A stretch of DNA of 64,000 bases from Siphonodentalium dalli (Eukaryota > Mollusca > Scaphopoda > Gadilida > Siphonodentaliidae). Positions 1 through 12,027 of this stretch are shown here, piece after piece (the stretch's first letter is position 1; every line of letters begins with the position of its first letter). The stretch is from positions 104,801,319-104,865,318 of the forward strand of contig CP136066.1 in the NCBI GenBank assembly GCA_032622095.1, given 5' to 3'. The notes below the pieces were generated by a model, which did no database searches, had not been told where the DNA came from, and saw only the letters and a program-made list of their open reading frames with translations. The position numbers were made by a program, and so were the translations under genes.

Positions 1-1440
1 TTTCAGTTCACCGGTGTAAACAAAAGATTGAATTCCTCTACACCTCCGAAGATTGAAGTATCAAATGACCACCGTATACTGAACTATATATGTTATATAA
101 CACCTAAAATCATTTCTGTTTGTAGCGTATAGTGGGTTGTGGGCGGTTGCGTCCAGTGGCGTAGTTTACTAGTGACATTAAGCTCTGTTCAATCTGTGAA
201 CGAGTTTTCATAAGGGGTCACGAGTTTATAAAAGTGTACGGATGTACGCACAATGACATACTTCCCTATTAAAACTAATCTCTACAACATTTGATATGCT
301 AACAATACTGACATCATAGTGGTATAGCCCGGCGACTGCATGAAGCGACACTGAGCGCCAACCATATAACCTTGGTGAACTCGATCTCAAAGAATCAAGT
401 GCTTGGCTTAATCATTCTTCTCTGAATTCGATGCCATTTACCAAACATCGACTGATGACATGATGTCTTTGTGTTTATCTCGAATAGGCCTCACGGGAAT
501 ATACCAAATGCCAACACAGCTGTCAAACCCAAAGTGTGGCACTCGGTGGGCTGAATAAAGTATAGATATAAGCACTCTCATCCAAGCCTGCAAATAGTGT
601 CTGTCATTTCCAAAATGAGGTCCACATAAGGTGAATTTAGTGACGCCATCACGAAAACTCAATGCAGCGCACTCTACGGTATCACTGCGATATAGTACTG
701 CCACAAGGATGGTACCTTGCGGACCGATACATCTATTTTTTATATATCGTCGGAACTATATTTAGTCACCTATTATCTTATTTTGACCACCAAAAGTTTG
801 CAATGATGGTAATTATTTCGGTATTGATAAGAACAATATGAACAGAGCCAGACATAGACAATTTTAATCCTAAAACCTAAGAACACGTAAGAAATTTTTA
901 CCATATGTCCTTATGGCAGTGGTATCTCAGCGGAGCGATGGGAGATAACTCTGCCTGGAGTTTGGCTATCACGTATTGTGGGGTAGCGTCACCAAATTCA
1001 CCCTTTGGGAACCTCATTCTGCTTAAGCTTCAACTGCTATGGGAGTGATCCTAGGATCAGATTATATTTACCCAGTTGAAGTTGATGTTCACCCATTAGT
1101 CACCTTGATATGCATTTTATCTTCTGCAAATTAGGGGATGTAGAAACTTCCCGGAAAGGATAAAGTAACTAAAAACAATGTTAATTTGAGACTACAGAAA
1201 TGAGGTCCCCAGTGGGTAATTTTTGTGATGCTAGCCCGCTGTGGGGACTTCATTCTGCAAATTACTGACGCATTATTTGCAGGCTTACTCTCATCGGGCC
1301 TTCTTCACTATAAGTAAACATACCGTTTCAGTAATGATATTGTAAATTATGATACACGATATTCGTAACTTTAATTTAGAGTGACAATTCTCAAACATAA
1401 AATTAAACCGACTAAATACATGTACACCCAATTCCCATAT
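1..1440. other. No recognised gene; short repeated block at 0.6-1.25 kb
   Basis: No recognisable gene was seen. A roughly 35-bp block (612-648, beginning AAAATGAGGTCCACATAAGG) recurs inverted at 986-1020 and directly at 1198-1235. The last copy runs into an inverted partner around 1235-1258. This suggests an old, broken inverted-repeat element. An 88-codon reading frame on the minus strand (438-704) crosses the first block and matches no family I know. Confidence 0.4.
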
Positions 1441-1680
1441 TGTTGAGGTGAAACCATGTTGATATATTTACACTCAAACATGCATTCGCGTTGTGGAACA
1501 TGAATGCAGGACGTTGTTTGGTCGAAATGACGTCACATGACGTCGCGCGCTGACCCCAACTTGCATCCATTTTAGTGTAGATGCAACTTGCATCACGACA
1601 CGAGAACAACGTTGGACATGGGCGCCCAATGCTCTTCTAATCTTCCAGTGGACTCGGTGGAGTGTAAATATAAGTAATGC

Positions 1681-1816
1681 CTGTTGATTTAGTTGCGTTC
1701 CATAGAGTATGGATGCAAGTTGGTCTGACATTTTTATGTGTGGAACGCTTTTGCGTTCCACACAAAATGTCAGACCAACTTGCATCCATACTCTATGGAA
1801 TGCAAGCAAATCAACG
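1681..1816. repeat. Near-perfect hairpin, MITE-like
   Basis: Two arms of about 63-68 bp (1681-1748 and 1753-1816) pair almost without mismatch around a 4-base TTTT loop. The centre reads TGGAACGC-TTTT-GCGTTCCA. A fragment of the arm, including the motif CCAACTTGCATCCAT, also occurs at 1556-1571. This is typical of a short foldback element or a recent inverted duplication. No flanking target duplication was identified. Confidence 0.8.
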
Positions 1817-2298
1817 TCCATTTCTTAAAAATACATGATATATTACATGCACTGAATTCATTGAAATTTATATATGCAATCAACGTCATTTGTTATGGTT
1901 TGATGCATCTGTCGGCATATATAAGTGTTTAATGCCGAATTAGCTACTGTATAATTTCGCAAATTATACTAAGTATGTAGTTCGGCATCAGAAACTACTA
2001 TACGCCGACAGTTGCGTCGAAAACGACCTTGATTGCTTATAATTACGACAATCCGCATACGTTATTTGGTGATTAAACTCGTTTTATGAAAAACTATATT
2101 AAAAACACAAAAAATAGTAAAACTACCCAAGTGATGCTTGTGTCTGGACTTCATCATGTCTTTTAACGGAAATTGGGAAAATTGGGTCGAGAATAAATTG
2201 GGCGACCGACCGAAGTTCATAAAATGCACACAATTCTATATCTTCCCAACGATAAACTACACAAAAGCAAGACGGCACATCGTAAAATATTAAACTGT
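1817..2298. other. No feature seen
   Basis: AT-rich sequence without a recognisable gene or repeat boundary. Confidence 0.4.
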
Positions 2299-2302
2299 AT
2301 AT

Positions 2303-2731
2303 GCGACCCGCCATATCAAATCCAGTCGGAAGTCGGGATTTGTTTTACCCTGTGCCAATGCATTCTCTTATATATGCGAGTCGACCATAGGTCGCCTCGC
2401 ATATATAAGAGAATGCATTGACCTAACAATTTTTTATCATGTTTTTTAAATAAATGTTTCTTACAATTTTTAGGACACAAAATAAAAAAAACATCCATTA
2501 CCCTGCAGGGAGCCCCACACATATATAGAAGCACATAGAAGAGTGTCGTCTGCTCATGTTTGTCTTGGGCTCTGTATGGGTGAAATTATAAAATTGTTAA
2601 AGAATACAAGAACAAATTATTAAAATTGTAAAAAATTGTTAGGCCAATGCATTCTCTTATATATAAGAGAATGCATTGGCACAGGGTAAAAAAAATCCCG
2701 ACTTCCGACTGGATTTGATATGGCGGGTCAC
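2303..2731. mobile_element. Foldback element, copy A, with two TATATATGCGAG hairpins
   Basis: The element has terminal inverted repeats of about 75 bp. They start G(C/T)GACCCGCCATATCAAATC and are flanked by a 4-bp direct repeat ATAT (2299-2302 and 2732-2735). Inside each end is a palindrome around TCTTATATATGCGAG: a full hairpin at about 2356-2420 and a collapsed one at 2643-2682. The roughly 220-bp spacer holds no coding frame. Copy B at 25255-27047 shares ends, hairpins and spacer. A third, more diverged hairpin pair lies at 61175-61336. Non-autonomous, since no transposase is present; superfamily unknown. Confidence 0.85.
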
Positions 2732-2735
2732 ATAT

Positions 2736-3984
2736 GCTGGTGTAAAATTAACTTTTTTTAAACGATTGTAGAACTTCTATTACCATCAACACACTCAGCG
2801 TCGATTGAAATTCCGAAGCGGTGTTATCGAACTTCCGCATCGAATTTGCGGTCTCCGAGGACAAACTTGAGATGGAAACGCTAATTGTCACATGTTATGC
2901 CTTCCTGATCAATATTATGTCATATTAGTATTGGCACGGAACTGGAGAAATGTTAATACTGGAATATAGTTAATACTAGTAGTAGAATAGTTAAGCCTAT
3001 CTAACGCATTTCTTTATCCCCAACTAAAGTATCGCATTTCTTAGTTTCACTGATTACTCTTATTCATTAATTGTTTTCGTCATATGGTAACTATGGACGT
3101 GTTTACGAAATGACGTCATGATGCGGGGTTACCGTTGGAGTCGCCCAATTTCTTAAAGTATCACTGCGCGATGTGATGCGGGAAACGACATTTCCCTCTG
3201 CTGATAGATTGCTGCTACCAAGCTTATCTAAGGGCCTTGGCCAATCAAATACACACATTTAAGCGAAAGTTGAAGTAGTAGTAATTATTAACTGATGTTA
3301 ACAATCGGCAAACAAGTGATATGTATGCACGCCATTTATTTTGTTCTATCAAAATAGCACTCTTCTTATTTTTACATGTCCAGAATAATTTTCTTTTCAA
3401 CACATATTCCCTACATCATTATCACACATACAGTATGGTAGCGCATACATATATGCTAGCTTAATTTCCTTATGGTAATTTTTTATAAACTTATATTTCC
3501 ATAAAGTTCATCGAAAAGCTAATGGTGGAGCACTGACCTAGTGCTAGTATTGATTTATTTTACAGGAAAAGATGGTATTAAAGCAATTTTGGACACTTTC
3601 TTAAAAAACACCATTTCTTGGTTTTCAAAATAAAAATCTCGTTCTATACATGTACCAAAGCGAGTCAATTTGAACTAATAAAGCAGTGAGCATAAAGTAT
3701 TCAACTACAGTTTGATATAATTTAATTTTTGGAATTATATTTTTCTCCTCTGACTTATGAATTATCTCCCTTCCAACCGCAACAGTACCTTCAATGCTTA
3801 AAACAATGACTAGTTTACAACAAAGTGTTTTACATTTACACAGGTGAGGGACTCTTATCTCTGTGAGTGTGCTGAAATCAGCAGGGTCCAGCAACATCAC
3901 ATCGTGTTATCATGACAAGGCTTCATGATGTGACACACATCACGATCAGCCTTTGGTGGGTGTACATGTATATGCATTATAAGT
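2736..3984. other. No recognised gene
   Basis: No conserved protein, RNA gene or clear repeat boundary seen. The longest open frame is 91 codons on the minus strand (3625-3900), with no family resemblance and ordinary AT-rich composition. Confidence 0.4.
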
Positions 3985-4350
3985 TTCGCAAAACTCACTG
4001 ACAATTACAATTACGGTACTACGTCATCAAATGGTGTGCACGTTCTAGCTCTAGCCTAACTTGTAACTGTTGTCATAACCGGCACAACGGATAGAGTATC
4101 AATTTCTTCGGTTTGTCCCAAAAAAGATAAACCTTCAGTCAATTAGTTTTGTTGTTTCACACAGCCATCACATGTCAAGCCTCGGAAAACTAACATCAAT
4201 TGGCCGACTGAATAGAGAATTATTGTACGCGTTGTGTGTATTCTGCTAGATCGTGCAAAGCGAAAAATCCCAATGCGCACGATTATTCATGCATTGCATT
4301 GTTCAATAATCGTGGTCGTCGTCGTTACTTTTGCGAAACGGTTTTGGGCG
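3985..4350 (+). repeat. Dispersed repeat, paralog of 53705-54025
   Basis: This block and 53705-54025 share long stretches in the same order. Examples are TACGGTACTACGTCA versus TAGGGTACTACGTCAG, ATTTCTTCGGTTTGT, a CAATTGGCCGA-like stretch, and TTTTGCGAAACG near the end. They look like two diverged copies of one dispersed element. Ends are not defined and no coding frame is preserved. Confidence 0.7.
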
Positions 4351-5588
4351 GATAGAGTTTACGACGCTAACTGTGAGTTTGTAATCCTGTCTGTTGGCAA
4401 GTGGTTCAAATGTGCATTGTCAGTCTGCAAATGAAACTTGAAACGAAAATATTACTTATTGGTTCCCACGATTTGTGTTTGAATGAAATTATCGAAATAT
4501 TTTCACACAAAAACAAATCGAAAAGTTTATAATTACAAATAGATTTCGCAACTAATGCTACGATTGACGGAATGTAACCTTCACTACGGGCAGTCACGAG
4601 CACGGTTACTATATTGCACTGTGTCATCATACACAGTGTAACAGGCAATAATCATCACTAACGCCAAATGCATGACCCGGGGACTGGGGGATCAGACACA
4701 AATGCTATCATATTTACATGGTTAAGCAGCAACAATAATGAATTGCATCTCATCAGTACATTATCATATATAATGCCATACAATCATTCACATTTCGGAA
4801 ATGGCCACAATAAACATCCGCTTACTTCCAGCTCCATTTTCTCAATATGTATGTAATGAGGAATGCAATGTTTACACCGAGTGGTGTGAACATTATATTA
4901 TCCATATGCGTGTAATCTCTGACAGATATCTCAATTTCCAACATATATTCAATCTGATCCGAAACCGTCGTTCCACGGAAAGTGGATATTATGTTATATA
5001 AGTGATCGATAACACACATCGCGCCAGTTTCAAGACATGCATATTAATACATAGCTTACTGCTGTTGTATATGCAACCAAATGATACATATAGAGGGATG
5101 AGTGTGGTAATGAGAGCATTCATGTTAAATTAAAGTATGAATGTATGTTGAGTCCATTTGATTACCATATATGATGAGAGCAAACGCATAGCGTGGTCTG
5201 CACTGGAATAGCAATTTCTTTACTGATAGTTTGACGAACAGAAACAGGTAGTCACAAACTATTATAGCAAAGGAACTATGTATATACAGCATACAGTGGA
5301 TACGATTTTTAAAAAATGATCTACTTTCACATTAAAGCACCAAAATGGGAAATGTTTCCATTTTGCAGTCAGGGAAATATATTCAAAATATGACAAATGT
5401 TCGGCCACATATACACATATCGTTCTGTGTTTATTACCCGCCACCGTCCAATAATCCGTGATTATTAAAAGAGACTTACAAGTTTATTCAGGCACACAAT
5501 GGGTTTGTTTTGTCATGTGTGATGTTTTATTATATAGTTCCGGTTTCATGGTCGAGGCGAACGTCTTTTACGTCAGCAGGAAGCTTAT
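4351..5588. other. No recognised gene
   Basis: Only short unconserved frames of 60-80 codons are present, with no repeat boundary that I can support. Confidence 0.4.
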
Positions 5589-5590
5589 TA

Positions 5591-6894
5591 GTCTGGCCGA
5601 ATAAAGGTTTGACCTAGAATAAATTTGGACTAAATTGGTTTATATACCATTTTGAAGAGAAATATATCCTCTATAACATATCCAAAATCCGCTAAAATCC
5701 GCTTTGAGCATTTTTTGTAATTCAAGATGGCGTCCAAGATGGCTGCCATTTACGTTAAATCAGTTCTACGCAATTATAGTGAGAAACTCTTGTTATATGT
5801 ATACACTGGTATACATTGCTGTGAAGCTAAGACATAACCCCACCGTTGTATTCCAAAATTGGAACTCCCCGTCATAAATGGCCGCCAAAATGGCGGCCAG
5901 AAGTGGATTTTTTTACGTTTTTTACTAATATCTTTAAGATAAGTTTCTACTGTTTGGAACTGGTTGCGAAATTTTGACTTTATTTTGTATTTAACATCTT
6001 AACTGACCATTGGAGCAAAGAAATATGCTATTCATGGGCTCCCCTTCCGATCGCTCAAAAATTCGATTTTACAGAACGCGGTATAACATATCACAAAATA
6101 TCACCATTGTGATTCTAGTCATATTTCATCAATAAATTGGAAGAACTGTGTAATATAAGTTATGCTTTCTACTTTTTTATGGATATTCAAACTCAATGTT
6201 ACAAAAATCGTCACATTAGATCAAAATGGCTTCCAAAATGGCGACCAAAATATGGAAAATGTTAAATATTGTCCAAGTGTGCCATGCAACTACTTATAAG
6301 TTGTTGTTGATGCACACATTTGACTATTCTGTCTTATATACATTGAAAACCAACATTTCTGATACACCTTGGTTAATTGTTACCATTGAAACCACTAAAA
6401 TCACCAGAATTATTAAAAAAATTCTGTCACAAACTTTGCATAAAAATCGGCAAAATATCGCTGTTCAGGTTTAAAACATTTTTAAAAGTAAAATGGACAT
6501 TTCTTTGGTATCAGCGGTGTTTATTGTTTCGATATGTGCTAACTGTGTCACACTGAGATGTTTTAGACAATATTGCTCAAGATGGCTTGCAAAATGGCAA
6601 CCAAATAATGGTAAAATGTTTATTTGTCACATATATTACGAACATTATTCACTGCTGTTCCGCAAAGATAGCAGATTGTGACTCACTTGGTTATTAAAAA
6701 TGCTACTTAGTCAACTAAATGTTATATTCTGGTTGTCCCATAACCTTAAGATGCATGGAAGTTTACTTAAGGGGCGCAGTATGGATTTTGCCGAAAATTT
6801 CTTTTGGGATTCTGTCCATGTTTTTTTAACTGAAATGGGCAGAGCGTTGAAACGGAACTGAGAGGGGTCATAGTATGTGGCTACTCTGGCCCAT
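5591..6894 (+). repeat. Left 1.3-kb terminal inverted repeat
   Basis: It pairs with 9624-10911. Landmarks present in both arms are TAGAATAAATTTGGACTAAA near the tip, CAAAGCGGATTTTAGC (as its complement here), a C-to-A-rich block with repeated AAAATGGCNNCC, and GTGGCTACTCTGGCCCAT at the inner edge. The frames crossing it (for example 6226-6474) are produced by the repeated AAAATGGC motif and are not thought to be genes. Confidence 0.85.
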
Positions 6895-6919
6895 GTAATC
6901 AACATTGATCAACTTAATA

Positions 6920-7735
6920 CAGTGTGTATGTCTGTTGACTGTGTGGCTATAGGTGAGATGAGTATGTATACTGTGAGTTATTGTATTCATGAATGATATG
7001 AATAGTTATACAATGTATGACTATATGGTCATATATGGGGTGTCCACGTTGAGTTGTATAGGTATATAAGGAGTAGCGTATGGTCATGACCGTCATGTGT
7101 GATGTGACCATGTATGCAGGGAGTTGTTGTCTGGCTATTGCAGTGGTGTATGTGTACAGCGAGATTAGCTACATTGTCCATCTGTGTTGTGTGTGTATAT
7201 ATGGAGTGACTGTGTGGTCATGTGTGGGATGTTCAGGTGCACATTGGGTGGCTGTATTGTCATGGGTGTGTGTATATGTATACACGCGTTCGCTATATGA
7301 TAATGGATGGGGTGTATGGATAAATGTGGAGTGGTTGTATGGTTATGGGCAATGTGTATATGTGTACATGGAATGACTGCAGGGTCAATGTTGTTGAAGT
7401 GTATATGCATACCTAGAGTACAGTTTGATGGTCACTGACGGGCTTGTGTATATAGATAGTGACATCATGGTCATGGTGGGATGTACATGTTTATCTGTTG
7501 TGGCTGTATTGTCATTGCTGTGTAACGGTATACAGTGAATAGCTGAATGCTCATGGATGTGGTGTGTAAGAATACAGAGAGTGGCTGAATTGTCATATTT
7601 GAGCTGTAGTTTTGCTAGTCTGAAGTGTACGAATGGCCGTGTGTGTGGTATAGGCATATCTAGAAGGACTGTATGGTAATTGATAAGGTGTATATACACA
7701 TGGAGTGACTATGGTCATAGGTTAACCAATACAGA
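6920..7735 (+). repeat. Degenerate 42-bp minisatellite, array 1
   Basis: Blocks like GGAGTGACTGTGTGGTCATG, GGGTGGCTGTATTGTCATGG and GGAGTGGTTGTATGGTTATG recur at 42-base steps (about 7204, 7245, 7287, 7329 and 7371). Each is followed by GTGTATATGTATAC-like sequence. Because 42 is a multiple of three, the array leaves several long open frames on both strands, rich in His, Thr and Ile. These are repeat artefacts, not genes. Confidence 0.85.
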
Positions 7736-8365
7736 CAACCAACCAATGCAGGTAAGTATAGGCTAACAAATATATGTAAGTGGGTATATGACAAGGTGAT
7801 ACATTTGTCCGCGTCAACGAAAATCACACCTAGCCCTCCGGAATGATAATAACAAGCCAGAATGGAGCACTGGCTGACGGACCATAAGGCCTTTCGGTTT
7901 GTCAATATAAGTATAGTGAAATAAATAATGACTTGCATCCTATCCTATTCCCCACACAATGATAGTGGTACATAAATGTATGGATGTCAAACGAAAGGGG
8001 AGGATGTCTGTTAGGCATACTACAGAAGATTCGATGCTACATACATTGTATATGATGACCAAGGTCCCAATTTCTCGCAGACAAAGTTATCCCCGTTCTA
8101 ATGACATGAATGTTGAGTTGGAAGCTGGGTCCTGGAGCAGTTTAATGGAATTTTGAATATAGTTTTAGAACGTACCCCACAAAAACAAGATTTTATTTTA
8201 TGCCAAATGTAGAGTTTAGACATGTTTTGGAAATTACTTCCAATGAGTTTAAAAGATGCCAAAATGTTTGGATAAGATCTACATCAGTTGCAGATCGCTG
8301 AATATGTGCCATACTAAGAAAATGTCACATTACGTTTCGACTCATTACCTGCAAGACGCGAGCCC
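7736..8365. other. Non-repetitive core between the two minisatellite arrays
   Basis: About 630 bp without the 42-bp repeat. It begins near GTTAACCAATACAG, and the same GTTAACCAATA string recurs just after array 2 at 9229. GCAGGTAA near the left and TTACCTGC near the right suggest an inserted segment with short inverted ends. No protein family recognised. Confidence 0.5.
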
Positions 8366-9200
8366 TTGTATATCTTGCATGGCTATATTGCCATGATGTG
8401 GCCATTGTGTATATATGGAGTGCCAGTGTGGCAAAATTAATGATGGATGAATTGGTATACAGGGAGTGACTGTATGATCACGGGTGTGGTTTGTGAGTAT
8501 ACAGCAAGAGGCTGAATTGTCATGGTGAGGTCTATGCACGTTTGGAGTGTATGAATGGCCGTGGGACATCGGTATATCTAGAAGGGCTGTAACGCCATTG
8601 GTGAGGTTTATATGTATGCTATATATACCTGTAATGACTGTGGTTTTGGGTTGGTGTATATGTATCTTTTGAGTGGATATATGGCCATGGGTGTCGCAAA
8701 TATATATGCAGGGAGTGACTTTATGACCTCTGGTGAGGCAAATATGTATACAAGAAGTAATGTATGCTCACGAATGTGGCAATAATATATACCGGGCGTG
8801 ACTATTTTTTCATCGTTTGGATGTATATCTTGAGTGCCTATATGGCCATGCATGTGGAAAATATATACATATACACGGAGTGACTATTACCAATGGTGAG
8901 ACGAATTGGTATGCAGGATGTTACTGTATGTTCACGAATGTAGTGAATAGGTATACAGGTCGTGACTATATGGCCATGGGTGAGGTGTAGGAGTATACCA
9001 GGTGTGCCTGCATGTTTACTCATGGCTATATGGCCATGTGTTGGGTGTATGGGCATATCCATGTTTGGCTGTGTAGTAGTAGGTGAGGTGTATGTGTATA
9101 AAGCGAGTGACATATGTTCATGTATGTGGTGTTCATGTATATATGGAGTGACTGCACGGCCATGTGTAAGTTGCGATGGTGTACCTATGGGTGACTATCG
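8366..9200 (+). repeat. Degenerate 42-bp minisatellite, array 2
   Basis: Same repeat as array 1 and in the same orientation. Phrases such as GGAGTGACTGTATGATCACG, TATATGGCCATGGGTG and TATACAGG repeat at about 42-base steps up to ATGGAGTGACTGCACGGCCA near 9143. Individual units are well diverged. Confidence 0.85.
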
Positions 9201-9623
9201 ATTTCCTATCGCTATAACTCAAGGATATGTTAACCAATAGCGCCAATCTGTTAGTTCATAGCCGTAAATGATACTAGGCAAATGCTGCCAATGTTCTAGT
9301 TCACAACTATAAAGCTCTCTATCTCGGTTGCCTTTAATGCAAGACATTATGTCAATGCATGTTACGTGTATTATTATCATATGTGCCGGGCACGGTTTAT
9401 GTCAAGTATGTTTATGTTTAACTTGTTCCTGTTTGAATTTGATGATAGAAAACGTGTTTCAAACTTTATTCGATCTACACTTTCTGTGCGAACAATTACC
9501 CATAGTCGATCCATACTGGTGTAGAGAGATCATATCAGAGTGTCTCTTAATGGCGTTTGATATGCAATACGAATGAAACGGTTTTCATGACAATAGTATA
9601 TAAGATAATAAATTTCGATGCTA

Positions 9624-10911
9624 ATGGGCCAGAGTAGCCACACAATATGATACCTCTCAGTTCCGTTTCAACGTTCTGCCCATTTCCGTTCAAAGACAGA
9701 CATAATCCCAAAAGAAGTTTTTGGCAAAACTTCATACTGCATTCCTTTTACTGATTTACCAGCCTCATAATGTACTTGGACAACCAGAATATAACATTCA
9801 GTTATCAGTTGATTAAGTAGCATGTGTAATAACAAAGTGAGTCACAATTTGCAACCTTTTCGGAACAGCTTGTAATAATGTTCGGAATAAGTATGACAAA
9901 TCAACTTTTTACCATATTTGGTTGCCATTTTGCCAGCCATCTTGAGTAATTTTGTCTAAAACACCTCAGTGTCACACAATCAAGATAGATCAAAAATAAA
10001 AATCACATTTGATACCAAAGATAGTTCCATTTCACTTGAAAAAATGGAGCAAACCTGAAAAGTAATTTTTTTCCCAGATTTTGATGCCAAGTTTATCATA
10101 GCAAACAATCCCATAATTCTGGTAATTTCAGTGGTTAAATTAGTCAAAATTAATCAAGGTGCATCAACCACAACTTATAAGCTGTTGCACGGCACGCTGG
10201 TTCAATTTTTACCAATTTTTCATATTTTGGCCGCCATTTTGGCAGCCATTGTGAGCCAAAGTGACAATTTTGATACAATTGAGTCAGAATATTCATAAGA
10301 AATAGAATGCATCACTTACATTACACAGTCCTGCTAATATTTGATGAAATATGACTAGAATCCCAAATTGTGATTTTTTGTGAAATGTTATACCGCGTTC
10401 TGTAAACTAGATTTTTTGAATGATCGGAAGGGGTGAGGACCCCACGTATGGCATATTTTATTTCCCCGATGGCCTGTTAACATGCTAAATACAAAATAAA
10501 GTCACAGTTTTCAACCAGTTCCAAACAGCAGAAACTTATCTTAAAGATATCAGTAAAAAAAAACGTAATATTTTCCACTTCCGGTCGCCATTTTGGCTGC
10601 CATCCTAGGCGGTGAGTTCCAATTTTGGCATAAAAAATTGTCGTTATGTCTCCGCTTCAGAAAAATGTATACTTATGTTTTCATATGACACGATATTATC
10701 ACTATAATTGCATCAAATTGCAACAAACTGACTTAACGGAAAATGGCAGCCATATTGGACACCATCTTGAATTACAAAAAATGCTCAAAGCGGATTTTAG
10801 CAGATTTTGGATATGTTATAGAGGAGATCTTCCTCTTCAAAATGATATATAAACCAATTTAGTCCGAATTTATTCTAGGTTGACCCTAAAATTTTAGTTT
10901 ATCGACCAGAC
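9624..10911 (-). repeat. Right 1.3-kb terminal inverted repeat
   Basis: Reverse-complement partner of 5591-6894. It begins ATGGGCCAGAGTAGCCAC and ends CGACCAGAC. Several indels separate the arms, so they are not a fresh duplication and do not look recently gene-converted. Confidence 0.85.
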
Positions 10912-10976
10912 TATATGGCAAACATATATGAAATACGAGACTGCGAGGACAATGAAATTCTAGGAACAACCGTGTA

Positions 10977-11574
10977 TTAAAGGTGGAATAAACAAGACCC
11001 CAAATTCACCGAGTCGAGATAGGTAAAGTAGTTACATGTCTCAGCAACATGCTCAAAATTAGTAGATTGATTGGGAGCAACTGGCTCGACTGGAGTAAGT
11101 TGTTTTAGTACAACTGTCTTAACTTTAGTTGATGTGCCTGTGGTGCAGGTTCTGAAATAGAAGCAAGCTCGCATTCATTCACTTGAGTTGCTATTGTTAC
11201 TCTGAGCACATTGCTCTGACTCTCCATCTGCAAGAGTGCTAACAACATAATTCCTTGCGGACACAGCTGCCGAAAATGTGCGATGACCAGCTAACAGTCG
11301 AACTCCATCAATAATCTGAGCATCTGGGTACGAACGTTGTTTTTCAGCCTTAATTTCCTGCATGTATTTTGAATTCAGTCGCAAACGGGACATGAACGAT
11401 CCATTGTTGATCGTGTACTGAGACAATGTGAACACTTTGTTGGTGTGAACAATTCATGTGTTCATGGCCTGGGTTAGAACACAGTGCACATTGTTCTGTG
11501 TTATTGCAATGTTCGATACTTTCATGTAACGAACCTTCAAACTCCTCTGGGTGTCCAGCCCGTTTGAAGTTCAA
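10977..11574 (-). pseudogene. LINE ORF1-like (gag zinc-knuckle) remnant
   Basis: On the minus strand, the frame ending near 11350 contains CALCSNPGHEHMNC, a full CX2CX4HX4C zinc knuckle (codons about 11490-11449). Just downstream, in another frame, a second knuckle-like string CSHC...SCPVCD appears. A third frame (11435-11175) continues the flanking sequence. Such knuckle clusters are typical of nucleic-acid-binding ORF1 proteins of non-LTR retrotransposons. At least one frameshift and one stop break the gene. The downstream text resembles the similar remnant at 17810-18526, including a VLRVTIATQVN versus SVSLATQVE match. A retroviral-type Gag is less likely because no LTR, protease or integrase was seen. 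Confidence 0.6.
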
Positions 11575-12023
11575 ATCATAATTGCTTAATAGTACTTTCT
11601 TCCATCAGTTATTGTTCACATTATATGAACAATTGTGGCTCCCTGTGGAGCCAGACCAGCCAATATCTCACGGATTCTCAACATTGTCCTGCTGCTAATC
11701 AAAGTCTTGCTTTTGAGGAGTAACCAACACATTTGTTTGTGTAAGAGATATTTACTGAATAGGAAATTCATGTTGAAATTTCAATCAGGAGATAGCCATG
11801 AACTGGCTCAGTGCCTATTGTATTGAATATTTCAATTATCCAACTACTTAGCAGGGTCTTGCCAATAACACACAGATAATGTGTCTTGACATTGGATAAA
11901 AATTAAGAACATTTTGATGATATACCTGAACATCATCGAGACTTAGCACATCATTCATACGTCCAATTCGTTGGTTTGCTGCCATTAGTAAAACTCCCAT
12001 TTGTAAAACTGGTAGATTGGTAT
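11575..12023. other. No recognised gene
   Basis: It may still belong to the LINE remnant on its left, but no conserved motif could be assigned. Confidence 0.35.
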
Positions 12024-12027
12024 TAAA

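Larger units (their letters stand above)
5591..10911. mobile_element. 5.3-kb element with 1.3-kb inverted arms and minisatellite interior
   Basis: The left arm (5591-6894) and right arm (9624-10911) are inverted copies along about 1.3 kb, with small indels. Both outer tips read (TA)GTCTGG and its complement, next to a TA dinucleotide (5589-5590 and 10912-10913). A 2-bp TA target duplication, as in the Tc1/mariner superfamily, is possible, but a 3-bp TAT duplication fits equally. The interior holds two arrays of a degenerate 42-bp repeat around about 630 bp of other sequence. No transposase-like frame was found, so the element is presumably non-autonomous. The arms are rich in AAGATGGCNGCCATTTT-like strings. 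Confidence 0.85.

Noticed and set aside
6920-9200. Possible CRISPR-like array of direct repeats
   Set aside because: Units are contiguous, degenerate and without unique spacers, in a eukaryotic context.
7080-9240. Several 80-100-codon frames, some His/Thr-rich
   Set aside because: They arise from the 42-bp repeat, whose length is a multiple of three; no codon conservation between units beyond the repeat itself.
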